A stretch of 64,000 nt of DNA from Acidobacteriota bacterium. GTDB lineage: Bacteria > Acidobacteriota > Vicinamibacteria > Vicinamibacterales > SCN-69-37. The notes under the pieces are model-generated. The model was not told the DNA's origin and made no database searches. It saw only the letters and a list, made by a program, of their open reading frames with translations. How positions within the stretch are numbered: the first letter of the stretch is position 1; the number at the start of each line of letters is the position of its first letter. Shown one piece after another: positions 17,836 through 27,257 of the stretch. Both the position numbers and the translations under genes were made by a program. The stretch covers positions 1,723,501 to 1,787,500 of the forward strand of contig JADJUS010000022.1 of assembly GCA_016716905.1 (NCBI GenBank), written 5' to 3'.

Positions 17836-17982
17836 TCACGACGGACCACAGGAGACTCCGAGGCACCGAGGCCGGATCTTATGGTCTTGCAAAAACCAAG
17901 CTCCCACTCTCCGCGTCTCCTGTAATCCGTCGTGATCTAGAAGGCTCCTGAACTCCCCGCCTCCTGTGATCCGTCGTGATCA
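17834..17982. repeat. Palindromic repeat cluster between convergent genes
   Basis: One unit GATCACGACGGACCACAGGA (starts at 17834) is followed by two inverted copies: TCTCCTGTAATCCGTCGTGATC (17916-17937) and a near-identical copy ending at 17982, which includes the stop codon of the MBL-fold gene. The first copy can pair with either of the other two. The position between two convergent genes suggests transcription termination, and the unit itself looks like a dispersed REP-like palindrome. Confidence 0.65.
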
Positions 17983-18894
17983 CCGAAGTTTGCCGTCGAG
18001 CTCCAGGTACACCCGACGGATAGCGGTCGCAGCCTGGCTTGATCGAATCGTCCAGGCGTCCAGGTCGCCAAACTTCGCCTGCTTGACAGCGTCCTCGACA
18101 GGAACGCCTGCGGCGTGCAACCGCTTCGCTTCCGCGATGACCTGCACCAACGCCTTGCGCGCCATCTCCAGTTCCTCCTTGAGGATGGCCGGCGACTCTA
18201 CGAACCCGTGACCAGGCACGTACGTGGTCACGTCCATCGCCTGAGCCTTCTCGATCGTCGCAACCCACTCCGACGGATAGGCCGACCGCATCGCGGGGAA
18301 GATGCGATTGAGATAGGCCTCGCTCATGAAGAGGATCTTCTCCTTCGGCAGATACACGCTCAGGTCCCCGCCCGTGTGCGCCCGCCCGAGAAACAGAATC
18401 TGAATCTCGATTCCGCCCAACTTCAACGTCGTTTTGTCAGGGACGGCCGTGATTGGCTGCGGCGCCACGCCCGAGGGGCCTTCAAGAATCGCCTTCGAAG
18501 AGGGATGCGCGAACGCTTTCGCCGTTGAAGGAAACGCCGCGTTGCCCGCCGTGTGGTCGCCATGATCAGAGCCGATGACGACATGGGTGATGGGTTGGCG
18601 GGTGACTTTGGCAATCTCGCGCACCATGCGCAGGGTTTCCTCCATGCTGCCCTGGCCGTCGGCCACGAGCACGCCTTCGGAGGTCACGACAAAGAGGCTG
18701 ACCGTTGTGAACTTCTCACTGCCGGCCGAACGCAATTGTTCGTACGAATAGACGCCCTCGGCCAGTTTCTGCACCCGCGGGAAGTCCGCCTCGGTGTAGC
18801 CGCGCTTGACCGGGTCGCCGGTGCGGGGCACTTGTTGGGGAGCAAGCGCGGCAAAAAGTGCCACGGCCAGAACAAGTCGATGCATGTCGCGCAT
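17980..18894 (-). CDS. Secreted MBL-fold metallo-hydrolase
   Basis: A 304-residue protein with a signal peptide (MHRLVLAVALFAALAPQ) and the metallo-beta-lactamase fold: the dinuclear zinc motif is SDHGDHTAGN (HxHxDH variant with H-G-D-H), a further histidine lies in GRAHTGGD, and the last in VPGHGF. It belongs to the secreted MBL branch near quinoprotein relay (SoxH-like) proteins. The substrate is unknown. Start 18894 is preferred (18885 possible); the longer frame to 19191 overlaps the divergent amidohydrolase. The intergenic space to that gene is only 25 bases and must hold both promoters, unless they overlap. Confidence 0.8.
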   Translation of the reverse strand: MRDMHRLVLAVALFAALAPQQVPRTGDPVKRGYTEADFPRVQKLAEGVYSYEQLRSAGSEKFTTVSLFVVTSEGVLVADGQGSMEETLRMVREIAKVTRQPITHVVIGSDHGDHTAGNAAFPSTAKAFAHPSSKAILEGPSGVAPQPITAVPDKTTLKLGGIEIQILFLGRAHTGGDLSVYLPKEKILFMSEAYLNRIFPAMRSAYPSEWVATIEKAQAMDVTTYVPGHGFVESPAILKEELEMARKALVQVIAEAKRLHAAGVPVEDAVKQAKFGDLDAWTIRSSQAATAIRRVYLELDGKLR

Positions 18895-18919
18895 TGTAAT
18901 CCCGGCTAGAATTCGCCGC

Positions 18920-20929
18920 ATGCGCGCTCCCATGATTCTGGTATCTGTCGTCGTCTGCGCCCTGCTGGGTTCGGCCGGACCTGGCGCCCAAGAGACGGCT
19001 ACGGCCCGAATCCAGTTGTTTCTAATCGAGCGGCCTGTCGGCGTTGAGCGCGCGACAACGGTGGTGACGCCAGAGGGTCGCACACTCACCTCCGAGATGG
19101 AGTTGGTGGACCGTGGCACCCGCCTCCAGCTGACCGCATCGCTGAGCGTGCTGCCCGACGGCACGCCGCGGCATTTCAAGGCCGCCGGCAAGAGCTATCG
19201 ATTCGTGAACGTGGACGCCGAAGTCACAGTCACCGGCCAAACGGCGCGGGTGACGTCGATGGGGGAGTCCACGGATGTGGCGCTGCCGGCGACGTGGTTT
19301 CCGGCTCGCAGTTGGGCACCCGTCGCCGCGCGTGCGTCGCTGATCGACTACTGGGAGCGTCACAAGCGCCCGGCCAGCATCGTGCTGTTGCCCGGAGATG
19401 CCGACAGCCGCATCGAGGTGACGTTCCGCGGCGCCGAGGACGTGCAGGCGGGTGGCAAGACCGTGAAGCTCCGCCGCTACAGTCTGGATGGCGTCGTGTG
19501 GGGTCGCGAGACGGTCTGGGTGGACGCCCGGGGCGCGTTTGCCGCGTTAGTGTCGCGCATCCACATCCTGCCGTTTGAAGCGGTGCGCGAGGATCTGGTG
19601 GGGGCACTGCCGGCACTCCAGGCGAGTTCGGTGCGCGATCGCATGGCCGACCTCGCGGGTTTCGCGAGTGCGACCGCACCCACCGCTTCGGGTGTCTACG
19701 CCCTCTCGGGCGCTCGTGTCATCACTGGTGACGATGTGCCGGCGATCGAGGATGGCGTGGTGTGGGTGCGGAATGGACGCATCGCCGGCGTTGGGCCGCG
19801 CGATCGCATGACATTGCCGCAGGGCATTCGCGTCATTGATGTGAGCGGCGCCACGATCATCCCCGGCCTGATCGACATGCACGCGCACGCCTCACAGATC
19901 GAATGGGCGCCCGCGTATCTGGCAGCCGGCGTGACGACCATTCGTGACATGGGAGGCGAGGCGCTGTTTCTGAGTGCGTTCCGCAACGAACTTGCGTCCG
20001 GCCGAGGGCTTGGGCCGCGAGTGGAACTCGCGGGCCTTGTGGATGGTCCCGGCGATGGCGGGTTCGGCACCGTGGTGGCTTCCACTGCTGCCGAGGGCCG
20101 CGCCATCGTCGATCGCTACCACGCGCTGGGTTTCAGCCAGATGAAGCTGTATAGCCTCGTGCAGCCCGATGTGGCAGCGGCGATTGCTGTGCGTGCGCAT
20201 GAGCTGAAGATGGCGGTGACCGGGCACGTGCCGACGGCACTCGGTCTTGAGGCTGCCGTCCTTGCTGGAATGGACCAGGTGGCGCATCAGCCTCTGCGAG
20301 GACAGCCTGGCTCAGCCGAAACCGACCGCATCATCGGTCTGCTGGCCGAGCGCCACACCGTGATCGATCCGACGCAGGCCTGGGGCGAATTGCTCGGCCG
20401 GCCGCGTGACGTGCGTGCCGAGACAATCGAGCCTGGCATTGCCAACGCGCCGTATGCTCTGGCGGCGAACTATCGCAGCGTCCTCAACAATCCGCGACCC
20501 GCGCAAGCGGCGCCAGCGGTACCGGCCAGAGATCCTGCACCGCGCGGTCCCTCCATGCTGAAAGCAATTCACGACAAGGGCGTGCCGGTCGTGGCCGGCA
20601 CCGACGGCGCGTTGCCGGGATACAGCCTCTTGCGGGAAGTGGAACTCTACGTGCAGGCCGGGCTCACACCACTTCAGGCCATTCAGGCGGCGACCAGTGT
20701 CTCCGCACGCGCGCTCGGTCTGGGCGCGGAACTCGGAACGATTGCCCTGGGCAAGCGCGCGGATCTCGTCGTGCTCGATGCGGATCCGCTGACAGACATC
20801 TCGGCGATCAGGCGCACGCGCTTCGTCGTGACGAACGGCAGAATGTACGACCCAGCGCTGTTGTGGCGCCTGGCCGGTTTCCGGCTTTTGACTTCGGCGT
20901 CACCAGGGCGCATGCTCCACAACAGGTGA
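18920..20929 (+). CDS. Secreted amidohydrolase (imidazolonepropionase-like)
   Basis: A 669-residue protein with a signal peptide (ILVSVVVCALLGSAGPGAQ). Residues about 25-260 form an extra N-terminal beta-rich domain of unknown role. From about 275 the composite amidohydrolase domain follows, with GLIDMHAHAS (HxH metal ligands), AVTGHVPTA (histidine), VAGTDGALPGY (aspartate) and the C-terminal strand KRADLVVLDADPLTDI. It most likely hydrolyses a C-N bond in a peptide-like or cyclic substrate outside the cytoplasm. ATG 18920 is chosen because the signal peptide starts there; 18932 is also possible. It is divergent from the MBL gene. Confidence 0.82.
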   Translation: MRAPMILVSVVVCALLGSAGPGAQETATARIQLFLIERPVGVERATTVVTPEGRTLTSEMELVDRGTRLQLTASLSVLPDGTPRHFKAAGKSYRFVNVDAEVTVTGQTARVTSMGESTDVALPATWFPARSWAPVAARASLIDYWERHKRPASIVLLPGDADSRIEVTFRGAEDVQAGGKTVKLRRYSLDGVVWGRETVWVDARGAFAALVSRIHILPFEAVREDLVGALPALQASSVRDRMADLAGFASATAPTASGVYALSGARVITGDDVPAIEDGVVWVRNGRIAGVGPRDRMTLPQGIRVIDVSGATIIPGLIDMHAHASQIEWAPAYLAAGVTTIRDMGGEALFLSAFRNELASGRGLGPRVELAGLVDGPGDGGFGTVVASTAAEGRAIVDRYHALGFSQMKLYSLVQPDVAAAIAVRAHELKMAVTGHVPTALGLEAAVLAGMDQVAHQPLRGQPGSAETDRIIGLLAERHTVIDPTQAWGELLGRPRDVRAETIEPGIANAPYALAANYRSVLNNPRPAQAAPAVPARDPAPRGPSMLKAIHDKGVPVVAGTDGALPGYSLLREVELYVQAGLTPLQAIQAATSVSARALGLGAELGTIALGKRADLVVLDADPLTDISAIRRTRFVVTNGRMYDPALLWRLAGFRLLTSASPGRMLHNR

Positions 20930-20954
20930 TTGTCTGACGGCAACGTTCGGGCTC

Positions 20955-21608
20955 GTGGTACTGGTTGCCTTCACCCAGATTGCCCCAGCCTTGCTCATAC
21001 GGCCTGCGTGGGTTGTGCCCGGCGTGCCCGACGTCGTCTGGATGGCCATCGAGGAGGCCATCGCCGAGACGGACAAAGAGCGCACCAAAGAACTTCTTAA
21101 AGGGGCTGAGGTCCACGCTCGAAGTGCTGTGGCCGGACACGAAGGCGACGTGGGCCGCCGGTTCGCGTTAGCGGTGGTTCTCGGGCTGCGCGCGGATCGC
21201 GAAGGCGGCAGGACCAAGGTCACCATTGCTTCGGAGCTCAAGAAGGAGCTGGATGCGACGCTGGCGCTCGATCCAGAGCACGGCCGCGCCCGCCACATGC
21301 GAGGCCGGCTCACCGCCGGCGTCCTGCGCATGAGCCGCCTCACACGATGGTTCGCGACCAGCCTTCTTGGTGGCGGAGAGCTCAAGAAGGCGAACTGGGT
21401 GGACGCCGAGCGCGACCTGGCGTTCGCTGAGCTTCAGGTACCAGAGGTCAGCGATCACCACTTGCAGCTCGCACGGCTCTATCGCGACACGAAGCGGCCC
21501 CAACTTGCGCTGGCCGAGGTCGAGCACGTCTTGACCATGCCGTTCCAGTCCGCGATGGAGCGGGTGGTTCACGCCGAAGCGCTAGCCCTCGGCAAAGCGC
21601 TCCGGTAA
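20955..21608 (+). CDS. TPR-like helical protein of unknown function
   Basis: A 217-residue protein. The first 20 residues are hydrophobic, then it is helix-rich with degenerate tetratricopeptide-like units (DATLALDPEHGRARHMRGRL, LQLARLYRDTKRPQLALAEVEHVL). The start is uncertain: GTG 20955 has no clear ribosome site and the frame stays open upstream into the preceding gene, with a CTG at 20934 as an alternative. It begins 25 bases after the amidohydrolase and may be co-transcribed. It has no catalytic motif. A scaffold role is only a guess from the repeats. Confidence 0.6.
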   Translation: MVLVAFTQIAPALLIRPAWVVPGVPDVVWMAIEEAIAETDKERTKELLKGAEVHARSAVAGHEGDVGRRFALAVVLGLRADREGGRTKVTIASELKKELDATLALDPEHGRARHMRGRLTAGVLRMSRLTRWFATSLLGGGELKKANWVDAERDLAFAELQVPEVSDHHLQLARLYRDTKRPQLALAEVEHVLTMPFQSAMERVVHAEALALGKALR

Positions 21609-21623
21609 CGCACCGCCCTGGCG

Positions 21624-22421
21624 TTATACCGCTGGCGGCGACTGGTGCAAGGCGAAGTACGCGCCCTGCGGATCGGACAGGACCGAAATGGTGCCGTTTT
21701 CTCCGATGTCCATCGGGCCCATGCAGACCGTGGCGCCGAGTGAACGGGCCTTCTCGGTCATCGCGGCCGCGTCGGCCACCTCGACGTAGATCATCCAGTG
21801 TGGCGGCGTGTTCGGGTCGCGCATGGTGGCGGGAGGAATGCCACCAATCATCGCTCCGCTGTTTTCAATGTGGCCGTAGTCGTTGGGCCCGGCCGCGGCA
21901 CCCTTGCCGTTTGTGACTTTCCAGCCGAACACGTCGCCGTAAAACGATGCTGCGCCGGCTTCATTGGTCGTTGAGAGTTCAATCCAGCCGACGGCGTGCA
22001 TCACGCCACCAACACGAACGCCGATGTTGGTCATGGCCTGCCAGATGCAGAACACCGCGCCGGCAGGATCCGCAAGAACGGCCATCCGGCCGAAGTCCAT
22101 CACGTCGAACGGCGGCGCCATGACGGTTCCACCAGCGGCCGTGACTTTTTCCGCCGTGGCGTCAGCGTTGTCAACGGCAATGTAGACGGCCCAGTTCGGC
22201 GGCACGCCATGCGTGAGCTGCTCCGGCTGCAGCGTGCAGCACGCGCCCACATCAAGGCCGTCGATCTGGAACATCGTGTACACGGCATCGGGGCCCATTG
22301 GACTGTCGGCAATCGTCCAGCCGAACAAGTCGCTGTAGAATGTTTTCGCGGCGGTCTGATTGTTGGTCGAGAGTTCAAACCAGCAGGGTGAACCGGGAGC
22401 GTGTTTGTCGATGGTGGCCAT
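21624..22421 (-). CDS. Two-domain VOC (glyoxalase-fold) protein
   Basis: A 265-residue cytoplasmic protein made of two vicinal-oxygen-chelate domains: the first starts at PCWFELSTNNQTAAKTFYSDLFGW and the second at GWIELSTTNEAGAASFYGDVFGW (only partly quoted; the two are clear duplicates). Each ends with a beta strand of the form D-P-x-G-A-x-F (ADPAGAVFCIWQ, SDPQGAYFALHQ). Such two-domain VOC proteins are common in actinobacteria and acidobacteria and are often of unknown substrate. Start 22421 is chosen over 22439. It is divergent from the creatininase gene. Confidence 0.82.
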   Translation of the reverse strand: MATIDKHAPGSPCWFELSTNNQTAAKTFYSDLFGWTIADSPMGPDAVYTMFQIDGLDVGACCTLQPEQLTHGVPPNWAVYIAVDNADATAEKVTAAGGTVMAPPFDVMDFGRMAVLADPAGAVFCIWQAMTNIGVRVGGVMHAVGWIELSTTNEAGAASFYGDVFGWKVTNGKGAAAGPNDYGHIENSGAMIGGIPPATMRDPNTPPHWMIYVEVADAAAMTEKARSLGATVCMGPMDIGENGTISVLSDPQGAYFALHQSPPAV

Positions 22422-22445
22422 AGGGCTCCACGGTATCATCCGGCC

Positions 22446-23252
22446 ATGCGCTTGCTCACATCGGCTCTGATTGTTGTTGTCGCACTGCCCGTATTCGCAC
22501 AGCAGCGAGGCGTCGAGCTGGCCAACCTGACCTGGGTCGAAGCCGAGAAAATTTTAGCCGGCGACCAGGTCGTTGTCATTCCTCTCGGAGCCGGGTCGAA
22601 GGAGCATGGTCCGCACCTGCGTCTCGACAACGACTACCAACTCGCGGAGTACTTCAAGCGCCGAGTGCTGGCCGAGAGCAACGTTGTGGTGGCGCCCACG
22701 ATTACGTATCACTACTACCCGGCGTTCCTGAGTCCGGGATCCACACACCTGCGTCAGGAGACCGCTCGTGATGTGGTGGTGGACATCGTAAACAGCCTGA
22801 CACCGCACGGACCGCGCCGCTTCTATGTGCTGAACACCGGCGTCTCTACGTTGGTTCCGCTGAAAGCCAGTGCGGAAGAACTGGCGAAGGCCGGTCTGCT
22901 GATGCGATACACCGATGTGCTGACGATTGCGACAGCCGAAGAGGAGAAAGTGAAACAGCAGCCCGAAGGTACGCACGCGGATGAAATCGAGACGTCGATG
23001 ATGCTCTACATCGCACCCGAGCGCGTGGACATGAGCAAAGCCGCGAAAGACATCAGTCCGCGCGAGGGCGGCCGCGGCGGCCTTACGCGCGTGCCGGGCC
23101 GCGGCGTCGGGCGTTACTCACCGACGGGCATCTACGGCGACGCCACCCTGGCCACGCGCGAGAAGGGACGCGCGGTGGTGGAAGCAATGGTCGCCGGCAT
23201 GTTGCGCGAGATCGAAGATCTGCGCAAAGCGCCGCTCCCGCCAAAACGTTAG
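22446..23252 (+). CDS. Secreted creatininase-family amidase
   Basis: A 268-residue protein with a signal peptide (MRLLTSALIVVVALPVFAQ). The creatininase fold is marked by VVIPLGAGSKEHGPHLRLDND, which holds the metal-binding E, H and D residues, and by YHYYPAFLSPGSTHLR later on. Family members hydrolyse creatinine, methylamides or cyclic amide intermediates; here export suggests a scavenging role. A glycine/arginine-rich stretch near residue 215 (EGGRGGLTRVPGRGVGR) is unusual. Its ATG is 24 bases from that of the divergent VOC gene. Confidence 0.8.
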   Translation: MRLLTSALIVVVALPVFAQQRGVELANLTWVEAEKILAGDQVVVIPLGAGSKEHGPHLRLDNDYQLAEYFKRRVLAESNVVVAPTITYHYYPAFLSPGSTHLRQETARDVVVDIVNSLTPHGPRRFYVLNTGVSTLVPLKASAEELAKAGLLMRYTDVLTIATAEEEKVKQQPEGTHADEIETSMMLYIAPERVDMSKAAKDISPREGGRGGLTRVPGRGVGRYSPTGIYGDATLATREKGRAVVEAMVAGMLREIEDLRKAPLPPKR

Positions 23253-23266
23253 CGCCTAGGCTTTCT

Positions 23267-23490
23267 CCATGAAGTTCCATGAAGTTCCATGACGACACAC
23301 GCTATCAGGACGTGACCGGGGGTGGGCGCCGCCTTCGGCGGCGGCGGGAGTGGAGGAAGTCCGTAAACGAAGGCACCGGCTAAGTTCACGCGGAGCTTTC
23401 GTTTACGGACTTCCTTCACTCTCGCTGACCCGGCGGAAGCCGGGCACCCACCCCCGGTCACCCTTCATGGAGCTTCATGTCCTTCATGGT
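23267..23490. repeat. Large palindromic element in a 369-base gap
   Basis: The gap 23253-23621 holds no gene. Most of it is one imperfect inverted repeat. Perfect pairs are GTGACCGGGGGTGGG (23312-23326) with 23447-23461, and GGAAGTCCGTAAACGAA (23355-23371) with 23398-23414. The outer ends carry short tandem units TCCATGAAGT (three on the left, from 23266) mirrored by CATGGAGCTTCATG-type units on the right (to about 23490). No ORF or transposase lies inside. It looks like a REP/MITE-type non-autonomous element; 23491-23621 should carry the promoter of the next gene. Confidence 0.7.
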
Positions 23491-23621
23491 GAAATTCCTA
23501 CGGCCTGAGCAGCCCGATTCCGGCCAGTGCCCATCGGGGATCCCGATGCCCCACTGGCTAATTGGCTCTTTTTCAGCAGAGAAATCTACTATCCTCCTGA
23601 CACCATTTTCCTGAGGTGCCC

Positions 23622-26600
23622 ATGTTTCGAACGGCTCGTTTCGTCGCGGTGTTGATCGCCCTCCTCTTCTCCTTGACCCCGCTGCCCGTAGCTCAGTCGC
23701 GCCAGGACAACGACAAGGCTGCGGCTGATGCCATCAGGACCAAGGGCCTGCCGCTCGTCACCACGCGCACCCTGTCGTTCACGACGTCCGAGGGCACCTG
23801 GATGTCGCTCGACCTCTCTCGCGACGGCCGCACCATCGTCTTTGAGTTGCTCGGCGATTTGTACACGCTGCCCGTGACCGGCGGTGAAGCCACGCGCATC
23901 ACGAGTGGTCAGGCCTACGACATGCAGGCCGCCTTCTCCCCCGACGGCAAGCGCATCGTGTTTGTCAGTGACAGGAATGGGTCAGAGAACATCTGGATCG
24001 CCAACGCTGACGGAACAAAGGCGCGCGCGTTGACGACCACCGAGCGCGAGAACTACATGTCGCCAATCTGGACGCCGGATGGTGACTATGTGATCGCCGC
24101 CAAGGGCCCGCAGTTGTGGCTGTACCACGAGAGCGGCGGCTCGGGGCTGCAGATGACCGGCGCCCCGGCAACGCCCGCGGCAGCCGGTGCACCTGCGCCG
24201 GCCGCCCCGCCCCTGACCGGGCCTGTCTTCGCGAGTGACCCAAAATTCCTGTGGGTAAACGTCCGCGGCTCTGTCCCATCGGGGTTCGTCACCCGAACCC
24301 TGGGCGATGAGTCTGATTCCAACTACGACCCGCATCCGGTCGATCGCAGCTCCGCGCGTCAGATCGGCTCGTACCAAATTGCGCAACTCGACCGCGAGAG
24401 CGGCCGGCTGCAGATGCGCACACACGAGCACGAGGGCGCTTTCCGCCCAACCGCGAGTCCGGACGGCCGATGGCTCGTGTACGCCACGCGGTACGACGCG
24501 CGAGCGGCCCTCAAACTTATCGACCTGGCCACCGGCGAGGATCGTTGGTTGAAGATGGATGTGCAGCGCGACGACAGCGAGGGCGGCGGCGCGCGCGACC
24601 GCGACGTGGCGCCAGCGTCCGCCTTCACGCCCGATTCGTCCGCAGTCATCACAACCTATGGCGGCAAGTTCTGGCGGGTGGCCGTCCCCTCAGGCGAAGC
24701 GACCGAGATCCCTTTTACCGCGAAGGTCGATCAGCCGCTCGGACCGCTTGTGCGGTTCGACTATCCCATCGACGATCAAAAACTGACCGCGTCGCAGATT
24801 CGAGGCGCGCGGCCGTCTCCGAACGGCCAGCGCGTGGCGTTCACCGCACTCGATCGCCTGTATGTGGCGGACCTGCCGCAAGGCAAAGGCACAAGAAAAG
24901 AGAAGCCCGCCACGCCCGCACCAACGCCCGCAACTCCGGCCGCAGGCGGGGCTGCGGTAGCTACACCGGCGGCACCCCCTGCACCCGCCACACCTGCGGC
25001 TGCACCCACACCGGCCGAGCCTACGCAGACCGCGGCGGCGGTCATCCGCAACGCCCGGAGATTGACGACGGGCACCGATGTTGAACATGAGCCTGTCTGG
25101 TCGCCCGATGGCCAGTACATCGCGTACGTGACGTGGAATGACGAAACAGGTGGCGACATCTATCGCGTGCGCGCCGATGGGAGCGGGCAGCCTCAGAAGC
25201 TCACACCCGTGTCTGCCTTCTTCGACAAGATCACCTACTCACGCGACGGCTCGCGCATCATCGCGGTGCGCGGTTCCAAGATGCATCGGATGCGCACGCT
25301 GGAGGACTTCGGCAACCATAGCTCGGCTGCGGAACTCGAATACGTCTGGTTGCCTGCGGCCGGGGGCGCGCCGACGCGCATCACCTGGGTGGCCAGCGGC
25401 GCCACGCAGCAGGGGCGGAATGCGCCACACATTGGTCCCGACCCCGAGCGCATCTATGTGTGGGCCGGGTCCGAGGGTGTGCTCTCAGTGCGCTTCGACG
25501 GTACGGACTTCAAGCCGGTGGTGAAGGTCACCGCGCCAGCACCGCCCGGCGGCGGTGGCGGCGCGCCGGATGAGGTGGTGCTCTCTCCCGACGGCAAACG
25601 CGCGCTTGTCCGCGCGAATCGCAACGTCTTCATGGTGACCGTGCCCCCCATTGGCGGCGCGGTGCCCACGGTCTCCGCCGCGCCGCCCTCGTCTGTCCCG
25701 ACGTGGCGACTGACCCGCATTGGTGGCGACTTCGTCGGCTGGACAAACGACAGCACGGCCGCTTTCTATTCGATTGGCCGCAGTTTCTTCCTGCACGATC
25801 TGGCGTTTTCAGCCGACGTGGATGCCGTCAACCGGGCCACGGCCGAGGCCGAAGCCGAACGCGCGGCCGCGCCTGCACCCACGCCGGCGCCGGCGCCAGC
25901 AACACCGCCCGCGGCGGGCCAGGCCACGACACAGAAGCCCGCAGCGCCCCCCAAGCCGCCCGTCTACGAGTACGAACCGCATCGCGTGGACGTCGAGATC
26001 ATCGTGGACAAGGACAAGCCGAAGGGAACGATCGTGCTCCGCAATGCGCGGCTCATCACGATGAAGGGCGCAGAAGTCATCACGCGCGGTGACGTAGTCA
26101 TTACCGACAATCGCATAACGGCCATTGGGCCGTCGGGGAAAGTGGCGATTCCCGCCGGCGCCGTGGTGCGCGACCTCAAGGGCAAGACCGTGATGCCCGG
26201 CCTGGTGGACGTGCACGCGCACACCTGGGTGGCCTGGGGCGTTCATCGCGCGCAGGTGTCGCAGTTCCTGGCGCAACTGGCGTACGGCGTCACCACCCAG
26301 CGCGATCCGCAGACGTCATCTGAAGATGCGCTCACGTACCAGGACCTGATGGAAACCGGCGAGCTGATTGGCCCCCGCCTCTATTCCACGGGCCCGGGCA
26401 TCTTTGCGGTGGACAACATCCGGAGCCTTGAAGATGCGCGTGATGTGCTTCGCCGCTACTCGGACCACTACAACACCAAGACCATCAAGCAGTATCTGGC
26501 CGGCGACCGGAAGGTGCGCCAGTGGGTGATCATGGCCGCCAAGGAACTGGGCCTCACGCCCACCACCGAGGGCGGGTCCAACTTCACCATGAACCTCACG

Positions 26601-27257
26601 CTCATGCAGGACGGTTACGCCGGCCTCGAGCATTCACTGCCGATCAGTCCCTTCTACAGCGACGTCGTGAAACTCGGCGCCGCCAGTGGCCTGACGTATA
26701 CGCCGACGATGATTGTGAGTTACGGAGGACCGACGGGGCTGCAGCACTACCTGACCAGTACAGACCTGGATGCCGACTCGCGCCTGCGCATGTTCACGCC
26801 ACACGACGAACTCGACAAGTGGAAGCGCACTTCGTATAACCGGCCTGATCAGTATGTGTATCCGCTCCACGCGCAGCAGCTGCGCAAGTGGGTGGAAGGC
26901 GGCGGCAAAGCCGGCCTGGGCTCGCATGGTGAAGTGCAGGGCATCGGCACGCACTGGGAGCTGTGGATGATGGCGGCCGGTGGCATGAAGGCGCACGACG
27001 CGCTGCGGTCGGCAACCATCGACGGCGCAGAGTCCATCGGCCTGGGCCGCGATATCGGCTCGCTCGAGGTGGGCAAGATGGCAGACCTTCTTGTGCTCGA
27101 CGCCAACCCGCTGGACGACCTCAAGAATACGGTGAAGATCTCAGAGGTGATGAAAAACGGCCGGCTCTACGACGCGGCCACGCTCAACGAGACGTATCCG
27201 CGCAAGAAGGCGCTGGGGCCGCAGTGGTGGTCGAAGGTGGAGCCTACAGTACGCTGA
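23622..27257 (+). CDS. Secreted amidohydrolase with TolB-like propeller domain
   Basis: A 1211-residue protein: signal peptide (residues 1-25), then WD40/PD40 TolB-like propeller units (SPDGKRIVFVSDRNGSENIW, SPDGQYIAYVTWNDETGGDIY, each quoted in part). These are interrupted by three Ala/Pro-rich linkers near residues 180, 430 and 750. A metal-dependent amidohydrolase follows from about residue 800, with GLVDVHAHTW (HxH) and the closing KMADLLVLDANPLDD. The large TolB-plus-amidohydrolase design is typical of acidobacterial secreted hydrolases, perhaps peptidases. ATG 23622 is preferred over GTG 23616 because GAGG lies in correct register. Its last 14 bases overlap the convergent STAS gene. Confidence 0.83.
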   Translation: MFRTARFVAVLIALLFSLTPLPVAQSRQDNDKAAADAIRTKGLPLVTTRTLSFTTSEGTWMSLDLSRDGRTIVFELLGDLYTLPVTGGEATRITSGQAYDMQAAFSPDGKRIVFVSDRNGSENIWIANADGTKARALTTTERENYMSPIWTPDGDYVIAAKGPQLWLYHESGGSGLQMTGAPATPAAAGAPAPAAPPLTGPVFASDPKFLWVNVRGSVPSGFVTRTLGDESDSNYDPHPVDRSSARQIGSYQIAQLDRESGRLQMRTHEHEGAFRPTASPDGRWLVYATRYDARAALKLIDLATGEDRWLKMDVQRDDSEGGGARDRDVAPASAFTPDSSAVITTYGGKFWRVAVPSGEATEIPFTAKVDQPLGPLVRFDYPIDDQKLTASQIRGARPSPNGQRVAFTALDRLYVADLPQGKGTRKEKPATPAPTPATPAAGGAAVATPAAPPAPATPAAAPTPAEPTQTAAAVIRNARRLTTGTDVEHEPVWSPDGQYIAYVTWNDETGGDIYRVRADGSGQPQKLTPVSAFFDKITYSRDGSRIIAVRGSKMHRMRTLEDFGNHSSAAELEYVWLPAAGGAPTRITWVASGATQQGRNAPHIGPDPERIYVWAGSEGVLSVRFDGTDFKPVVKVTAPAPPGGGGGAPDEVVLSPDGKRALVRANRNVFMVTVPPIGGAVPTVSAAPPSSVPTWRLTRIGGDFVGWTNDSTAAFYSIGRSFFLHDLAFSADVDAVNRATAEAEAERAAAPAPTPAPAPATPPAAGQATTQKPAAPPKPPVYEYEPHRVDVEIIVDKDKPKGTIVLRNARLITMKGAEVITRGDVVITDNRITAIGPSGKVAIPAGAVVRDLKGKTVMPGLVDVHAHTWVAWGVHRAQVSQFLAQLAYGVTTQRDPQTSSEDALTYQDLMETGELIGPRLYSTGPGIFAVDNIRSLEDARDVLRRYSDHYNTKTIKQYLAGDRKVRQWVIMAAKELGLTPTTEGGSNFTMNLTLMQDGYAGLEHSLPISPFYSDVVKLGAASGLTYTPTMIVSYGGPTGLQHYLTSTDLDADSRLRMFTPHDELDKWKRTSYNRPDQYVYPLHAQQLRKWVEGGGKAGLGSHGEVQGIGTHWELWMMAAGGMKAHDALRSATIDGAESIGLGRDIGSLEVGKMADLLVLDANPLDDLKNTVKISEVMKNGRLYDAATLNETYPRKKALGPQWWSKVEPTVR

